From assembly GCA_051294375.1 (NCBI GenBank), contig CM119268.1, positions 23,794,773-23,858,772 on the forward strand: a stretch of DNA of 64,000 bases, written 5' to 3'. Of this stretch, positions 11,330 to 23,345 are shown piece by piece. The number at the start of each line of letters is the position of its first letter. The first letter of the stretch is position 1. The stretch comes from Paraspadella gotoi (taxonomy: Eukaryota > Chaetognatha). A program made the translations under genes and the position numbers. The notes under the pieces are model-generated. The model was not told where the DNA came from and did no database searches. It worked only from the letters and a program-made list of their open reading frames with translations.

Positions 11330-12385
11330 ATTCCGGAGTCAAAAGACTTTTAATACTAGCTTCTTTCACTCCTTTACCTCCACGCTACGACACAAATTTC
11401 ATACTCAATCTATATGGGTTTAAAATAAGTAAAAAAGATTCAGTAAATGTGACAATCATATTATTTTTAATTGTAACCTCATTTCCACACATAACGTTTC
11501 ACCGGAAACTTTATATCAAGCATCGTTTACAACACTTTTTCTAAACCCACACAAAAAATTTGAAACTCACATCTATCCATCAATTATAGATTAATTAGAA
11601 GTACTTAATTTGGTTTAAAAAGTAAAAAGATTTTAGTAAAATGCGACTTATGTATTTTCTTTTTCCATTTAAACCTAATTTCCACTCACAACACACACGC
11701 CGACCATCGAAACTTTATATCAGACTTCTTGCAACACAAGACTAAAAAAAGACTTTCCTACCCACACAACACAAAATGTAATTTTTACCAACCCAAACCA
11801 GCCAATCACGGAGTTTATTGGAGGCTTTTGGGCTAAAAGGGTGGGAACGGGATGGAACGGAATGATTGAACTAATTAATTAATTAATTGATTAATTTATT
11901 ACTAAATATGATTAATTAACTGAATTAATTATTTGGATTTATTATACATCCCTGGCATATACAGTTAATATAAAAGGAAAAAAGAAGCAATAATCAATTA
12001 GTAAAAAACAATGTTTTTTGTTTTTTTCCATTTAAAAACTCATTCCACACCTACAACCGAATTCCCATCAGAACTTGATTTCCCCCGTTCAGAATCACAC
12101 ACTTTCCAAACCCACAATACAAAATTCAGGTCAATCAGCACCATATCCACTCATGGCAATTGGGTGGTTAACAATAGTGAAATATATTTTCTTTGTTTTT
12201 TTTTCCCCATCCCATTCCATTTCCATTCCATCGAAACTTGCATACCAGCTCAATCACCCATTACCTAATCCACACACAAAATTTCATTCAAATCCATCCC
12301 ATCCAATATCACCGGAAGGTTAATTGGGGTGTTTTTGGCTTAAGGTGGATGGACGACGGGCGGACGGGGACGGAACATTCATTTT
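11330..12385 (-). repeat. Tandem repeat family D, copy 1 (4-5 units)
   Basis: Units run 'tttccatttaaa..ctcatttcca', 'cgaaactttatatca', 'acacaaaatt' and, in the best units, 'ggtggacgacgggcggacg'. The same unit in the opposite orientation forms 41160-42030, where it starts with (GTCC)n and 'ccaccttagcaaaaa'. Unit length is about 180-290 bases because an ATTA-type array (about 11873-11930) is interspersed. No coding potential. Confidence 0.75.
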
Positions 12386-12609
12386 TTTTTGCATAATTTA
12401 ATCAATAATTCGATGTTTCTGACATGGGATATAAGTTAGTGCCCGTCAATATTGAGGGGCAGCGGACGGCGACGACCCCGACAAAGTGAATTATGAGTCG
12501 GGAATGCTGCCTGAATAAGCCAGATTGCCGACCTAAAAATATTAATAAGAGTTTTATTTATCAAAAGCCTTTTAAACTAAATGATAAAAAATCTTAAGAG
12601 TAGTTATCT

Positions 12610-13075
12610 CGCCAGAAAATGTTGATGCGATATACGAATTATTGATGTAATATTGATTGATGTAATAGTTAAATTGGATATGTAATGTAAAATTTATTGA
12701 TGTAAATAGTAATGTTATTGGATGCGGAATTGATAACCAAAATATTGAGAGCGATTATAATCAAATATTGATGCGGATGATAACCCAATAATTGAGATGC
12801 CGATGATAACCAATAATTGATTCGATGATAACAAAATGAATTAATGCGAATGATAATCCAACCAAATAATTGATGCCGATGAAAACCAAAATGAATTGAT
12901 GCCAATGGATAACAAAATATTCATGCGATGATAACCAAACCTGATTGATGTGATGATAACCATGATAGACATTAAACCATTGTTGTGATGATAATCATTC
13001 ATGTGATATGATGATCAAGTCATTTTATCTGATTTAGAGATGATAGTCATCTCATTTGACAACAATGAATCATTC
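12610..13075. repeat. Minisatellite, about 22-bp unit 'attgatgcgatgataacca'
   Basis: About 20 imperfect copies. The same unit recurs at 31990-32225 and 60000-60060, each time followed by 'gaatca.ttc.tcg.aaataaaac', so the array is the leading end of repeat family E. Confidence 0.85.
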
Positions 13076-13450
13076 CATCGAAATAAAACAAAACTAATGG
13101 TGTAATGAGTACAAAACGCTGCACGGGAACCCCAACTCTTTAGCTCGTCGCCTAGTGACGGTGGTGGAAATCTAGGTCCAAAGAACGATCGAACTTTTAT
13201 TTACAACAAAAGTTTTCCTGCACAACGAGTCCTATTATTAGGGTCACTCTGCGTTTATATCGTTATCCGTTGCCATCGCAATGGCGGCGTGATCTAGGTC
13301 AAGTTGATTTTTTTTTTATACACGATACGCCTCGACGTCTTGAAATTGGGTCATGTTGGATTTTTTTTATAACCACGTAACATATCCGTTAACCATCGAA
13401 ACGCGTTATTTAGGTCATGTTCCTCGAACATTGTTTTACATAAAAAACAT
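13076..13450 (+). repeat. Repeat family E, partial copy
   Basis: 'acgagtcctattattagggtcactct', 'ttatatcgttatccgttgcc' and 'gtgatctaggtcaagttg' match 32630-32765. This is the diverged front part of repeat E. Confidence 0.65.
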
Positions 13451-14544
13451 AAGAATATTGATATGAACTGACAATTTTCAAAGATCTTGATTATTAGGAG
13501 CCCCATATCTATTTTCAACTCCCCTATGATATCAACACTTTACAAGAAATCTAATCGTGTTTAATAAATAAAACAACCTATCCGAACATTAATATGAAAA
13601 CATACAATTTCAAAGAATTATCCGTTTCGTTCACGTTTCGTATCGCGTTTGCGGTTACGGTTTCGTTCGTTTAACGTTCCGTTCGTTCCGTTCCGGTTTT
13701 CGTTCCGTTTCGTTCCATTTCGTTCCCATTTTCCGTTTTCTATTCCGGTTCCGTTTCCATTAAAAAATAGAACGGTAAAGCATGTTAAAAGCTGTTTTAA
13801 TCTGGCCCGGACGCGCATGATCAAAGTCCTTGTTTTTTTTCGATCGAAAGTACTCATTAGATAACCCTATAACCAGTTTAAATACGGCCCGGATTGGGGC
13901 GCTTAAAATCGGCTTTACCCTGTGCGAATAAAACGTACACTCATTCGTATTTTGCAAATGAAAATTTAATTATAAATGAAAAACTCAAATTTAGATCCCA
14001 CCAGCGCTTCTAGCTGAAAACCGATAGTATAACAATTAAACCAGTTTCTTTTGATGGGTTGTTAGAACAAAAAAAAAATGAAAGGATTGAACTATGCAAG
14101 TTTTCACCTAAAAAAAACCAGTTTCATTGGTTGCTTTATCAAGCATTAAAGATTGCAAGAAATTTAAACCTTTTTCTTTTTTTTATTGTGTAGAGAAGAA
14201 CAAAAGGCTATCTCGAAAACCGTACTGATATGTATGATTTGTTCTTTTTCCAAAAGATCAAGCAGGCTTTTTGGGAAAAGGAAAAAACGGCCTGACCAGT
14301 CAAATTTAAATACCATTTTTTGGGCATGATAAAAAAGGAAATTTCGATCGCGCTCTACCTCCCGTTGGCTATTCCCAAGGAACCGCCAAGCTTCCCAGAA
14401 TCTGCCAATATTGTTAGAATTTTTATGGGCCGTAGAACTATGGCAGAGTTTTGAATAGAAGTGAAATATAAAGGAATCACTTGATCGGGAACTTCGATTC
14501 GAAACGATGCCGCAGCGCCCTAGTTTATGAACCTTTTTTATTCT
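13451..14544. repeat. (CGTTCC)n minisatellite in unannotated DNA
   Basis: About 13620-13760 is an irregular CGTTCC/CGTTTCG minisatellite. The remainder is unannotated AT-rich sequence with no gene recognised. The Arg/Asn-rich and Phe/Pro-rich frames over the array are repeat translation. Confidence 0.7.
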
Positions 14545-15172
14545 CAGAATGTTGGGGTATCGAAACCCGAGAGATTAAGCAGGGGAAAAAATAATAAATT
14601 GGTTTTACCAATAATAACTAATTGATAATATTAACTATAATATAACAAAATATAAAACAAAAATTAAGTAAGCAACTAGGAAACGAGTTTTTAAGGTCAA
14701 CACGAATTTTTTATTTTATTGGGATATAAGTCGAACAAGGTTTCAACTCTTTATTTAAGAGTCTTAATTCAGCTGAAGAAGACCTCTTATAAAGTAGTTG
14801 AACTTGTCCGGACTTATATCCAATAATAAAATCGTTTGTTGACCTAAAAACTGTTTTTACTAATTTACAAAACCACAACGAAAAGAAAGAATCATACAAA
14901 GTTAAGCACGTGAATAGCCTGAGACTTAAATTGATGATGAATATGAAGATTGGTAACAACCATATAGAAAATTATCTCATTCATTTAAATAAATAAAATG
15001 CTATCTGCCCCTGACTTGCACAGTACAGGTGAAGCACACTCAAGAGACAAAAAATCTATTTGATATAATACGGACAAAGGATAATTTAGATGTGGAGATA
15101 GTATGATTAAACTAGTAATAAAATATTTTTTAATATAGTCTCGGGAACAGAGTAAAATATTTGGTAAATGAC
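14545..15172 (+). repeat. Repeat family C, copy 2
   Basis: Homologous to 5093-5800 in the same orientation, but split by a foldback insertion at 14689-14865. Its right edge abuts the left LTR of gypsy element 1. Confidence 0.75.
14689..14865. mobile_element. Foldback MITE with about 75-bp inverted arms
   Basis: The left arm ('gtttttaaggtcaaca...ttattgggatataagtc') is the near reverse complement of the right arm ('gacttatatccaataataaaa...ttgacctaaaaac'). The symmetry reaches inward to 'caactctttatttaagag' against 'ctcttataaagtagttg'. The element interrupts repeat C, whose copy at 5093 lacks it. It has no coding capacity. Flanking words 'aattaagtaagca' and 'aagttaagcac' may reflect the insertion site, but an exact target duplication is not clear. 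Confidence 0.75.
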
Positions 15173-15173
15173 T

Positions 15174-15423
15174 TAATAGGGAATTTTAAAGGAAGAAAAT
15201 AAGAAGACGTTTCCACCGAATTTATTTACAACATGTAATGATCAAAAATCATTTCAGAGAGAAAAACGACAATAACAAAAAAGAGAGAAAGACAATAGTA
15301 AAAAAAACAATAGAAGTCGAAACGAATCTCGTGGTCAATTAACTATTTACCTTAAGTCGTAGGTCACGATTTAGGTAAGTTTAAGAGTCGTTAAGGTTGT
15401 TGTTGTTGTCGTAGTTGTTGTCA
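15174..15423 (-). repeat. 3' LTR of gypsy element 1
   Basis: It matches 20340-20606 across 'gaatttatttacaacatgtaatgatca', 'gagagaaaaa.cgacaataac', 'tctcgtggtcaat.aactattt' and a final 'gtcgtagttgttgtca'. On the coding strand it would begin TGACAACAAC, and the intact copy ends CCTATCA. Confidence 0.8.
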
Positions 15424-15899
15424 CCAAATATCCCCCCCCCAAGGCCTGTCAGCATCTTCATTGGTGGCAGGGGTTTAAATGTTGTGGCTTCATTATCTTG
15501 TCCGGTGGGAACAAGGTTGCTGGGATAGAGGAAAAGTTGTTTCACTGCTCTCGGTGGTTTGGAATCCGAGTAGGAGCAAGACCTTGCACGTGGTCGCCGG
15601 AATGGCATCGTGGTTCAGGTGAAGGGCTGGGCGTGGGGGTTTGAGGAACCCTGATTCCAGTGTCGAGTTTTTTTTTTGATGGGTGATGGAATCTTGTATA
15701 AGTGAATGGGTTGTTTGCGGGTGGTCCGGCCTCTTTTTGGAGCTTGGGGGTGGTTTCTGGTGGGTTTGTTGTAGTCGATGGAGCTGGTTTGACTCTGTCA
15801 ATTGTGACTGTGGTCGGGTCCGCGTCCAGGAATGTCCAGAGTCAAAGTTTCGTTTGCCCTCTTTGGATGACTCGGAATGACCTACATAGGGTTGCTGCA
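15424..15899 (-). pseudogene. Element 1, 3' end of pol (decayed)
   Basis: Minus-strand sequence rich in Pro/Ser/Thr codons between the integrase remnants and the 3' LTR. It corresponds in position to the proline-rich C-terminal tail of element 3's pol. A 139-codon open frame (15493-15912) has no domain and is likely a remnant of that tail. Confidence 0.5.
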
Positions 15900-16870
15900 A
15901 TGCTCCATGCATTTGCCGGACGTATTAAGGAAACAAATTCTGCATTTTCCAAGGAGTTTGGAGATTCTTGTTGTGGTAAGGAGTGAGCAGAAGCTGGAGT
16001 GGGTCTCATTAGAGCGACTTCAGTCTTGATTTTGCAGCATCTCAGCTCGTTCGAGCGGCATCGGTAATCTGCTTTGGGTGAGATGGGGCCAGTAGCTCGC
16101 CTGGGATTGTGAGTGCTTCACCCATAACAAGTTCAGCCGGCGAGGCATCAATTCCTCTTATGGGTTGTCGAAGGCAAGCGCACCCAAGGAAGTTGTGATG
16201 TCCACTTGTCTGCTGTGGGCCTCGCAGCGAGCTTTTTAGGGGATGCTTTTAGTGTCCTGTGCCATCTCTCTATCATCCCGTTTGACTGGGGATGGTAGGC
16301 TGTAGTTTATGCAAAGTTTGAGCCAACCATTTCTGGAAAGTTGGTGCCAATTTCGGAACCGTAAATTTGATCCACCAATCAGTTGTGACTGTAGCTGGAA
16401 TCCCAAAAACGTGAAATCCAATTTTTGGAGGAAAAAAGCAGCAGCAACTGTGGCAGTGGAGGTGTCGCGTAATGGGAATAGCCTCTGGCCAACGGGTATA
16501 CCCGGTCAATGCAACGTTAAAAGGTGGGTGTGCCTGCTTGTGCTGGTAAGGGTCCCACCAGTCCAATATGGACGTGCTCAAAACCGGCGCTCTGGTGGTT
16601 TGAATTGGTTGCAGTGGAGCTTGGACGTGTTGTTGGACCTTTGACCTCTGGCAAGTGATGCAGGAGCGTGTCCATTCTGCTATGTCCGTTTGGGCCGCGG
16701 GGCCATGTGATATCGGCATGTCACAAGCTTTTTTGTTGCTCTTACACCCGGATGAGAGAGACCAGAAATTGCGTCGAAAATTTTTCGACGCCAGTGTTGG
16801 GTACCAGCGACGCGCCCGACCACTACTGACGTCGCAGAGGTATGTTGGCACCATCAACCTTGACATTTTG
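15900..16870 (-). pseudogene. Element 1 integrase remnant
   Basis: The longest surviving frame (16273-16866) shows the second half of the integrase zinc-binding domain (CITCQRSKV), then TRWPEAIPI and FGIPATVTTD, which match integrase core landmarks near the second catalytic Asp. A fragment near its end resembles the 'YHPQTNG' region in a shifted frame. Downstream toward 15900 only patches remain. The catalytic core is incomplete and broken by frameshifts, so it cannot encode a working integrase. Confidence 0.8.
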
Positions 16871-18390
16871 GAAACGCAAAGAGGTATGTGCGTCTGCTGA
16901 GAAGGCGATGTGTATCAGGGTCATGATTTTGGGTCCGCCGCCAAATGCAGTAAAATCGATGCCGTGGTCTGTGATGAGTTGATTGTAGCTCCAGAGTGGG
17001 TGCTGCGGCAGGTGGAAGTGGAGCGCGCGAGAGGCATCAGCAAACAATTTGCTTTGCCCTCTATGTGGCACATCTGTTGTATATTCCGTATGGCCGCCAG
17101 CTGATACGTTTGTCTCATTGTATTGAGGCTCAGTTTTTTTTGCCGAATTGCGGGAACTAAACTGTTGTGATCGGAAACAGCAAACAAAACGGGCGTCCTT
17201 CAATGTGCGGGCGAAAAATGGCGAACCGCGACGAAAGGCTGCAAGAAGTTCGCGGTCAAACGGTGGCCACTGGCGCTGCGAGGCCCGCCGAAGGAGGGGA
17301 AGAAAAGAACCCAGTGGGTTTCCACTCGCCATCAACGGCCTGCTCGGAGCACTGCACCATGGCAGAGAGAGAAGCATCGACCGTTTAGGGCAAGCGGCGC
17401 GCCGCCGATTGGGTGCACAAGGAGGGTGGCGTCTGCGAGAGGTTTTTGGCTGCCTGAATGCCGCGTCATGTTTTTCTGTCCATTGCAGTCTTTCGGGGCT
17501 TGCCTCGAGCTGAGTCGTAGAGGGGCTCGAGGATGTGGGCGGCAATGGCGCCATGAACCGTCTGTAATAGTTCAGGACTCGAGGAAAACGCTGGAGTTTC
17601 CTAATGGTCGTGGGGTTGGGAAAATTGCCGGGGATGTCAAGCAACGGCGAGATGGCAATGGCTTTACCTCGCGGGGGCATCAAACTTGGGTATCCAGGAC
17701 TCCAGTGATGAGCGCCAAAAACACCACTTTGCCCTGTTCACTATGAGGCCGTTTTTTTCGAGGGCATCGGAAGACTCGTTTGACATCCTCTGTTTTGTTG
17801 CTCCTGTGGATGCGAAGCGACGAGAATGTCGTCTAAGTATACAAACACATGAGGGATGCCCTGCAGGATTGCCATCCATCATGCGTTGGAAAAACCTGTG
17901 CTGGCATTTTGAGGCCGAATGGGGTGCGGAGGTATTCCCATGATCCAATGGTGTGAATGATGGCCGTCTTCTTAACGTGAGCTGGGTGGACGGGGATTTG
18001 ATTGGACCCCTTGAAAAGATCAAATTTTGAAAAGACCTTTTTTGGCCCGCAATCTCGGCGTTGAAAGCGGCGATGTGCCTTATTGGGTATCGGTCATCTT
18101 TGGTGACAGTGTTGAGACGCCGATAGTCACCGCATCCTCGCAGGCTGCCCCATCGGGCTTCTTCACACATGTAGGGGAGAAGGCCCCAAGCACTGCGACC
18201 TCCGCCTGATGATGCCCAGCTTCTCCAGCTTTTCCAAACTCGGCTTTACCGGCCGCGAGCTTTCTGGGCTAATTGGCGGGCTTGTGCGTGAACTGGTGTC
18301 CCTCCGTAGGTAATGAAAGTGTTCACTCCGGTGTTTGGGGGTTGATGGGTCGAAGGAGGGCGTTGTCAAGTCCTGGCCGTGCATCAAGCT
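16871..18390 (-). pseudogene. Element 1 reverse transcriptase and RNase H remnant
   Basis: Surviving landmarks, 5' to 3' on the minus strand: GCGDYRRLNTVTKDDRYPI (in 17664-18170), the polymerase box YLDDILVAS (YLDD codons 17828-17839), LEKNGLIVN, LNYYRRFM, and RNase H patches QRQWPPFDRELLAAFR and a DHNSLV-type box. The motifs fall in several frames within 1.5 kb, and most breaks look like one-base indels. It once encoded an RNA-dependent DNA polymerase with RNase H. Confidence 0.85.
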
Positions 18391-20339
18391 CTGGGTGTAG
18401 ACATTGGTGAACGGTTGTTTACACGAAATGGAGCGCCCGTTGGCGGAATTTTTCCTGGCGACAGTGGAAAAATCTTTGCAGTCGACCCCAACACCTTCAT
18501 TTCGGGGAAAGGCGCGAGGTCGTACTCCATCAGAAGGTCGTTTCCTAAGATGGGTGTAAGAACATCTGCGATAACGAAGATCCCATGTGAATTTGCGTCG
18601 ACCTAAATTGAATCGTCATCTTTCGATGGCCGTAAACATGAATGGGAGACCCCGTGTGGCGGCATGAGGGGCGTGGCGGTTGGTCCAATGTTTCGCTCTG
18701 CAGAGTTTGGAGCGACGAGAGAGACGCATGGCGCCGTATCCACTAGCCATGTGGGCCGTGTGGCGTTATCGCGGACGTGTAAGCAGGTTTTCCGATTCGC
18801 CGGCTCAGCGGGCTATACTTCCCGGCCGCCGGCTCTCTCGTGTCCCCGGCTGGCATGGGTTGACGACACTTCCTGCCTCATCTCCAATTGCAGTGGAACC
18901 AGTCAGACTTGCCGCTGGAAGCGTCTGGATTTTCGGGCACTCGTTGCATTTGAGGGGCTTGTTGATGCGGCACACGCTTTTCGGTCGTTGCGCAGCAGAT
19001 GAAACCGAGCTGAGGCACCAATGGCACATACTTTCAGCGTATGAGCGTGGGAGTTATCGTCCGTCGTCTGGTCTCCTGGTTTCGTGTCGGCCATACAGGC
19101 ATGCACCGAGGTGATTGAGCTGTTAGGAGGTTGACAACGAGATTACCGGGCGTTGTCGTAAAACGCCGTCAGCGGCGCAGCAGCACTTTGAGGGGAGTTT
19201 TGAGTCCAGTAATGGCGACGCTTGTTACATGAGGAGGAAGGGCGTTTTGGCCTAACATTTCTTGAAGAGAGTTTTGCATGTCGAGTTCACGGAAAGTCCG
19301 GATTCCCAATATGGTGGCGAGCTGAGATGGGGTTCGTCCCGAATTGGAGAGTTGGGGTTTGAGAGCCGCGGGCCGCGAGTTGCTCTTCTTACCACCAAAG
19401 AGTGAGGAAAAGCTTTCTTTGACAGGTCTCGGATGAGGGCGAACGGTCCAGGTTGTAGAGGTCCTCGAATAGGACCTGATCCAGAAGGGATCGAGTCGCA
19501 GAAAACATGACTAGCTTTGGCGTGGGTGTCGTCGACGCCAGCGACGCCAAAACGCCGCTATCTGAGCAGCTATCCAGATCTTGACATTGGCTGGAATCAA
19601 ACGGTGGGGAGCTTTGGCGTGCGTGCGGGCGAGGGGCGGGAGGTGGAGGCGGGGGCAACGTCGGGAAAGTTGGAAAGGTGAAATGCGGTTCCGAATGTAT
19701 CCTCATAGACTCGGCGGTTTAGGCAGTTGAACAGTTTTGGGTGGCGCGGAAGGCGCGGCGCCGATAGTGGATTGGGGCGGGCAAGCTACCCGCGAGCGTT
19801 CGCAGCATTGAGACAACTGGGGCGACAGTTCAGTTGGCAGCATGGAAGGAAGCAGGCGCGGCGCCCGGGAACAGGCGCGGCGTCACCGCGCGCCAGGTAT
19901 TTCCTAGGCGAGGGCGTTTTGGGTGCCGGTTGCAGCCCGGCGCGAGGCGACGGACAGTGGCTTGACGGAAGGTCGCGCCTATGATCGTGTGACTTCTTCG
20001 CGAGGATTGGAAGGCCAATGGTGATTGGGGCAGAGCAGCTTGGAGGAGCAACTCGAGGTGGCCACGAGACCGGTTTTCGGCGCCGGCGACAAGGTTTTTG
20101 CCCTGGGAGATCCAGCGCCGGGGGTCCAGGCATCAGGGGGCCGGAACGGCGCCAGCCGGGCTGGGCCGCCATGAGTGTCCCAACATGTCCGGCAGGCGTC
20201 GGGAGCAGTCGCGACGCGACGCGAGGGCCCGGACACTTACGGGGCGCGCTCTTCCATGTCGATGGCGTTACGAGATTCGTGAGAGAGCGTAGTTTATAAG
20301 GCGCAGTTCTTTTGCTGGTTTCCGGCTTACAGAAAGACT
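18391..20339 (-). pseudogene. Element 1 protease and gag remnant plus leader
   Basis: Codons for WLVDT lie near 18735-18750 on the minus strand, the start of a retropepsin active site, followed immediately by a frame break that removes the expected Gly. Upstream (about 18800-19030) a Cys-rich, Arg-rich stretch may be the gag zinc knuckle. From 19200 to 20339 the sequence is GC-rich with no confident domain; by position it should hold gag and the leader. Confidence 0.6.
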
Positions 20340-20606
20340 TGATAGGAATTTAAAGAAGAAAATAAAGAAGTTTCACGAATTTATTTACAACATGTAATGA
20401 TCATAAAATCATTTTTCAGAGAGAAAAAAACGACAATAACACAAAAAGAGAGAAAAAGACCAATAGTAAAAATAAACCAATAAGAGTCGAAACCGAAATC
20501 TCGTGGTCAATAAACTATTTGACCTTAAGTCGTGGTCCGTTTAGGTAAGTTTAAGAGATATTGGATCGTTAGAGGTTGTTGTATGTTAGTGTCGTAGTTG
20601 TTGTCA
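20340..20606 (-). repeat. 5' LTR of gypsy element 1
   Basis: TG...CA-bounded copy of 15174-15423 (plus-strand start TGATAGG, end GTTGTCA). It is slightly longer than the 3' copy, owing mainly to small indels. Confidence 0.8.
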
Positions 20607-20884
20607 CCAAAACAATATGTATCTCTTATAGGTAATTTCTTATAATTTTAATAGTCAATTATAAGAATGAATTTTTCTCAAATTAAATTAGTCCATAATA
20701 AAATTTTAAATTAGTCTTCCATATTAATGAAGGTGATTAATTTTAATCTCGAACAAATAAGACTAATAAATATTATCTATATGTTTTTAAATTTAATTTT
20801 TAACTAGTAGCTAACGTCTTCATAAATTAATTAAAATTTTTTATGTGATAAAATGGAAGGTGAAAATTCCAGAACTTTTTTATC

Positions 20885-21757
20885 TCTTTATATATGGTTA
20901 ATAACGTTTTAGGGTCCGTTTTTTGTGGTTTAACATTAATATTATAACATTTTTTAAAAGTTTTTTAGTTTTTTTGGCGAATCCATCATGTTCTTAAATA
21001 GAATAAATAAATATTTTGAAATTTTATGATTTTATAAGTATTACTACATGAATAATATTAATATACTATAGACTGTTATGCTTTAAAAAAATTAAAGGAT
21101 TTTAAATTCATTAATTACATGTCTATATATATGCAGCAAAAAAATAAGTTCAATCGCTCAATCTTTTACTCACTCCACCCTATTGGACAGGCTTTGGTGT
21201 TTTAGGCCTCCATCACTCTTTACAGATAATGACATAGCAGGTCCCTAAAATTCCTTAAAATAAAAAAAAAAAAGATTGGATTTTTTATATTTTATGTGCT
21301 ATTATTGATCTGCTATCTCTTTCTCTGTTAGTATGTCGCCACTTACATTAAGAATGCCATAACTTGGTGAATACTTCATCAATTTAGTTCATAATGGATA
21401 AGAAGGATAAGGTATCATCAGATTCTCTCACATATAATATATATCATACTTTTGCAGTCACGTTAAAATACGTTCAATGATCTGAAAATTCAAAGTGGCG
21501 TGATTTTTTGAAATACTGAAATATTTTAATCAATTTTTAGCCTACTCGTAATGTATTTATAAAGATTGTGGTGGCATAAAAGCTACATATATTTTATACA
21601 TGCCACATGACAGCAGTCTACCGGAAACGTGATCACAGAATAAATGAAGCATATTTCACAAAATTCTTGGTTGCTTTAGTTGAAACTTTGTTATGTTTGT
21701 TACACATACTTTTCATAGTTATGTAGTCCTATGGGCGCAACACATTGGAAGGACCGG
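20885..21757 (+). repeat. Repeat family F, copy 1 (uninterrupted)
   Basis: It begins around 'ggttaataacgtttt' and runs through 'tggcgaatccatcatgttctt', 'gactgttatgctttaaa', 'gcagcaaaaaaataa', 'ccctattggacaggctttggt' and 'cacaaaattcttggttgctt' to 'cacattggaaggacc'. The same series appears at 21783-23345, 25550-26220 and, badly degraded, 30790-31600. No coding region. It ends in a scaffold gap. Confidence 0.8.
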
Positions 21758-21782
21758 NNNNNNNNNNNNNNNNNNNNNNNNN
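21758..21782. other. Scaffold gap (25 N)
   Basis: Run of N between two copies of repeat F. The number of copies on either side may not be real. Confidence 0.99.
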
Positions 21783-23345
21783 TGTTAAGAACGTTTTAAG
21801 TTCGTTTTCTGCGATTTAGTTCTAACATTTAAAATATAATATAACAAGTATTTTTAAAGTTTCTTAGTTTTTTATGGCAAATCAAATCTGTTCTTAAAAG
21901 AAAATAAAAATATTTTGAATTTTCATGATTTTATAAGGATATTACTACATTGAATATATCTGAAGAGACAGTAATTATTGATAAGTGTTAATGACAGAAC
22001 CGTTCGATATAAGCAGTCCCTGAGCTTCGGATCAGGTTGTAACAACCATGTTACAGGCGGGTTAGCGCCCGTCCCTCTTAACTGCAGGGGCGCCACTGGG
22101 CAGAACCCTGGACCTTTGGCATTGGGAGGCGAATGACTTTCCTCTGGCACCAATGGCCACTGATGAACGGTTGGTGGTTTTAGTCCCACCATACAATCCC
22201 CCCTCCGTAGGGAAAGTCTGTTGCTCTCTTCAGTAAATTATTGTTGTTGGTGGAAAGTGCGTCACCGAGTTGAGGCATGTCGCCTGAGTGTTGTTGGTGG
22301 AAATTACATCGCCAGGTTAAGGCATGTCGCCTGAAAGTGTTGTTGTTGCTGTTGTGTTCGAAGTCGGGCTCACCAATGAAAGAGACAGGAATTATTGATA
22401 AGTGTTAATGACAGAAACTGTTCAATATAAGCAGTTCCCTGAGTTCGGATCAGGGTGTAACACCATGTTTACAGGTGGGTTAAGCGCCGCTGTCCCTTCT
22501 TAACTGCTAGGGCGGCCACGCGGGCTAGAACCCTGGGACCTTTGGGTTTGGGAGGCGGACATGACTTGCCTCCGGCACCAATGGCCGCTGATGAACGGTT
22601 GGTGGATTTTGTCCACCTAATACATATACTGTATACTGTTATGCTTTAAAAAAAATTTAAAGGATTTTTAAATTCATTAATTACATGTCTATATATAGGC
22701 AGCAAAAAAATAAAGTTCAATCGCTAATCTTTTCATCACTCCACCCTATTGGACAGGCTTTGGTGTTTAGGCCTCCATACCTCTTACAAGATAATGACAT
22801 AGCAGGTCCCTAAAATTCCTTAAAAATCAAAAAAAAAATAAGAATGGATTTTTATATTTTATGCTACTATTAGCACCTTTCCTGTTGATCTTCCTATCTC
22901 TTTCCTCTGTTAGTAGTCCCACTTACATTAAGAATGCTCATAACTTGGTGAATACTTCATCAATTTAGTTCATAATTGGTAAGAAGAAGATAAGGTATCA
23001 TCAGATTCTCTCACATATAATATATATCATACTCTTTGCAGTCACTTTAAAATACGTTCACATGACTTGAAAATTCAAAGTGGCGTGATTTTTGAAATAC
23101 TGAAATATTTTAATCAATTTTTAGCCTACTGTAAGGTTATCTATAAAGATTGTGGTACATAAAAACTACATTTATTTTATATGCACACGCGAGTACTACG
23201 GTAACGTGATCACAAAATAAATGAAGCATATTTCACAAAATTCTTGGTTGCTTTAGTTGAAACTTTTGTTATGTTTGTTACACATACCTTTCATAGTTAT
23301 GTAGTCCGAAAAGTACTGTGGCGCAACACATTGGAAGACCCTTGT
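21783..23345 (+). repeat. Repeat family F, copy 2, interrupted by repeat G
   Basis: Outer parts 21783-21960 and 22618-23345 align to copy 1 (20905-21070 and 21070-21757). Between them 21961-22617 holds inserted repeat G. Copy 1 therefore gives the empty-site state. Confidence 0.8.
21961..22617. mobile_element. Repeat G, SINE-like, two tandem copies
   Basis: Two copies of a GC-richer unit (21961-22195 and about 22377-22617) start 'gagacag.aattattgataagtgttaatgacag' and end 'gatgaacggttggtgg.tttagtcccacc'. They are joined by a segment rich in 'tgttgttg' and 'aggcatgtcgcctga'. The minus strand contains 'GGGTTCTAGCCCGG', loosely like a Pol III B box. Another copy is at 25228-25555 and a fragment at 30665-30805. 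A tRNA-derived SINE is possible, but no A box or tail is convincing. Confidence 0.55.

Larger units (their letters stand above)
15174..20606 (-). mobile_element. Ty3/gypsy-like LTR retrotransposon, element 1 (decayed)
   Basis: This is an LTR-bounded element of about 5.4 kb read on the minus strand, in the order gag-like region, protease, reverse transcriptase, RNase H, integrase. The LTRs (15174-15423 and 20340-20606) are clearly homologous but indel-rich. The coding region is broken into many frames. The pol order with integrase after RNase H is diagnostic of the Ty3/gypsy group. No clean target duplication or TGG primer-binding site was found at the LTR edges, so ends may be off by a few bases. 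A run of C's at 15432-15440 (G on the coding strand) lies next to the 3' LTR, where a polypurine tract belongs. Confidence 0.85.

Noticed and set aside
16309-20299. Many plus-strand open frames of 60-145 codons in GC-rich DNA
   Set aside because: They are antisense to the decayed gag-pol of gypsy element 1 and show no domains.
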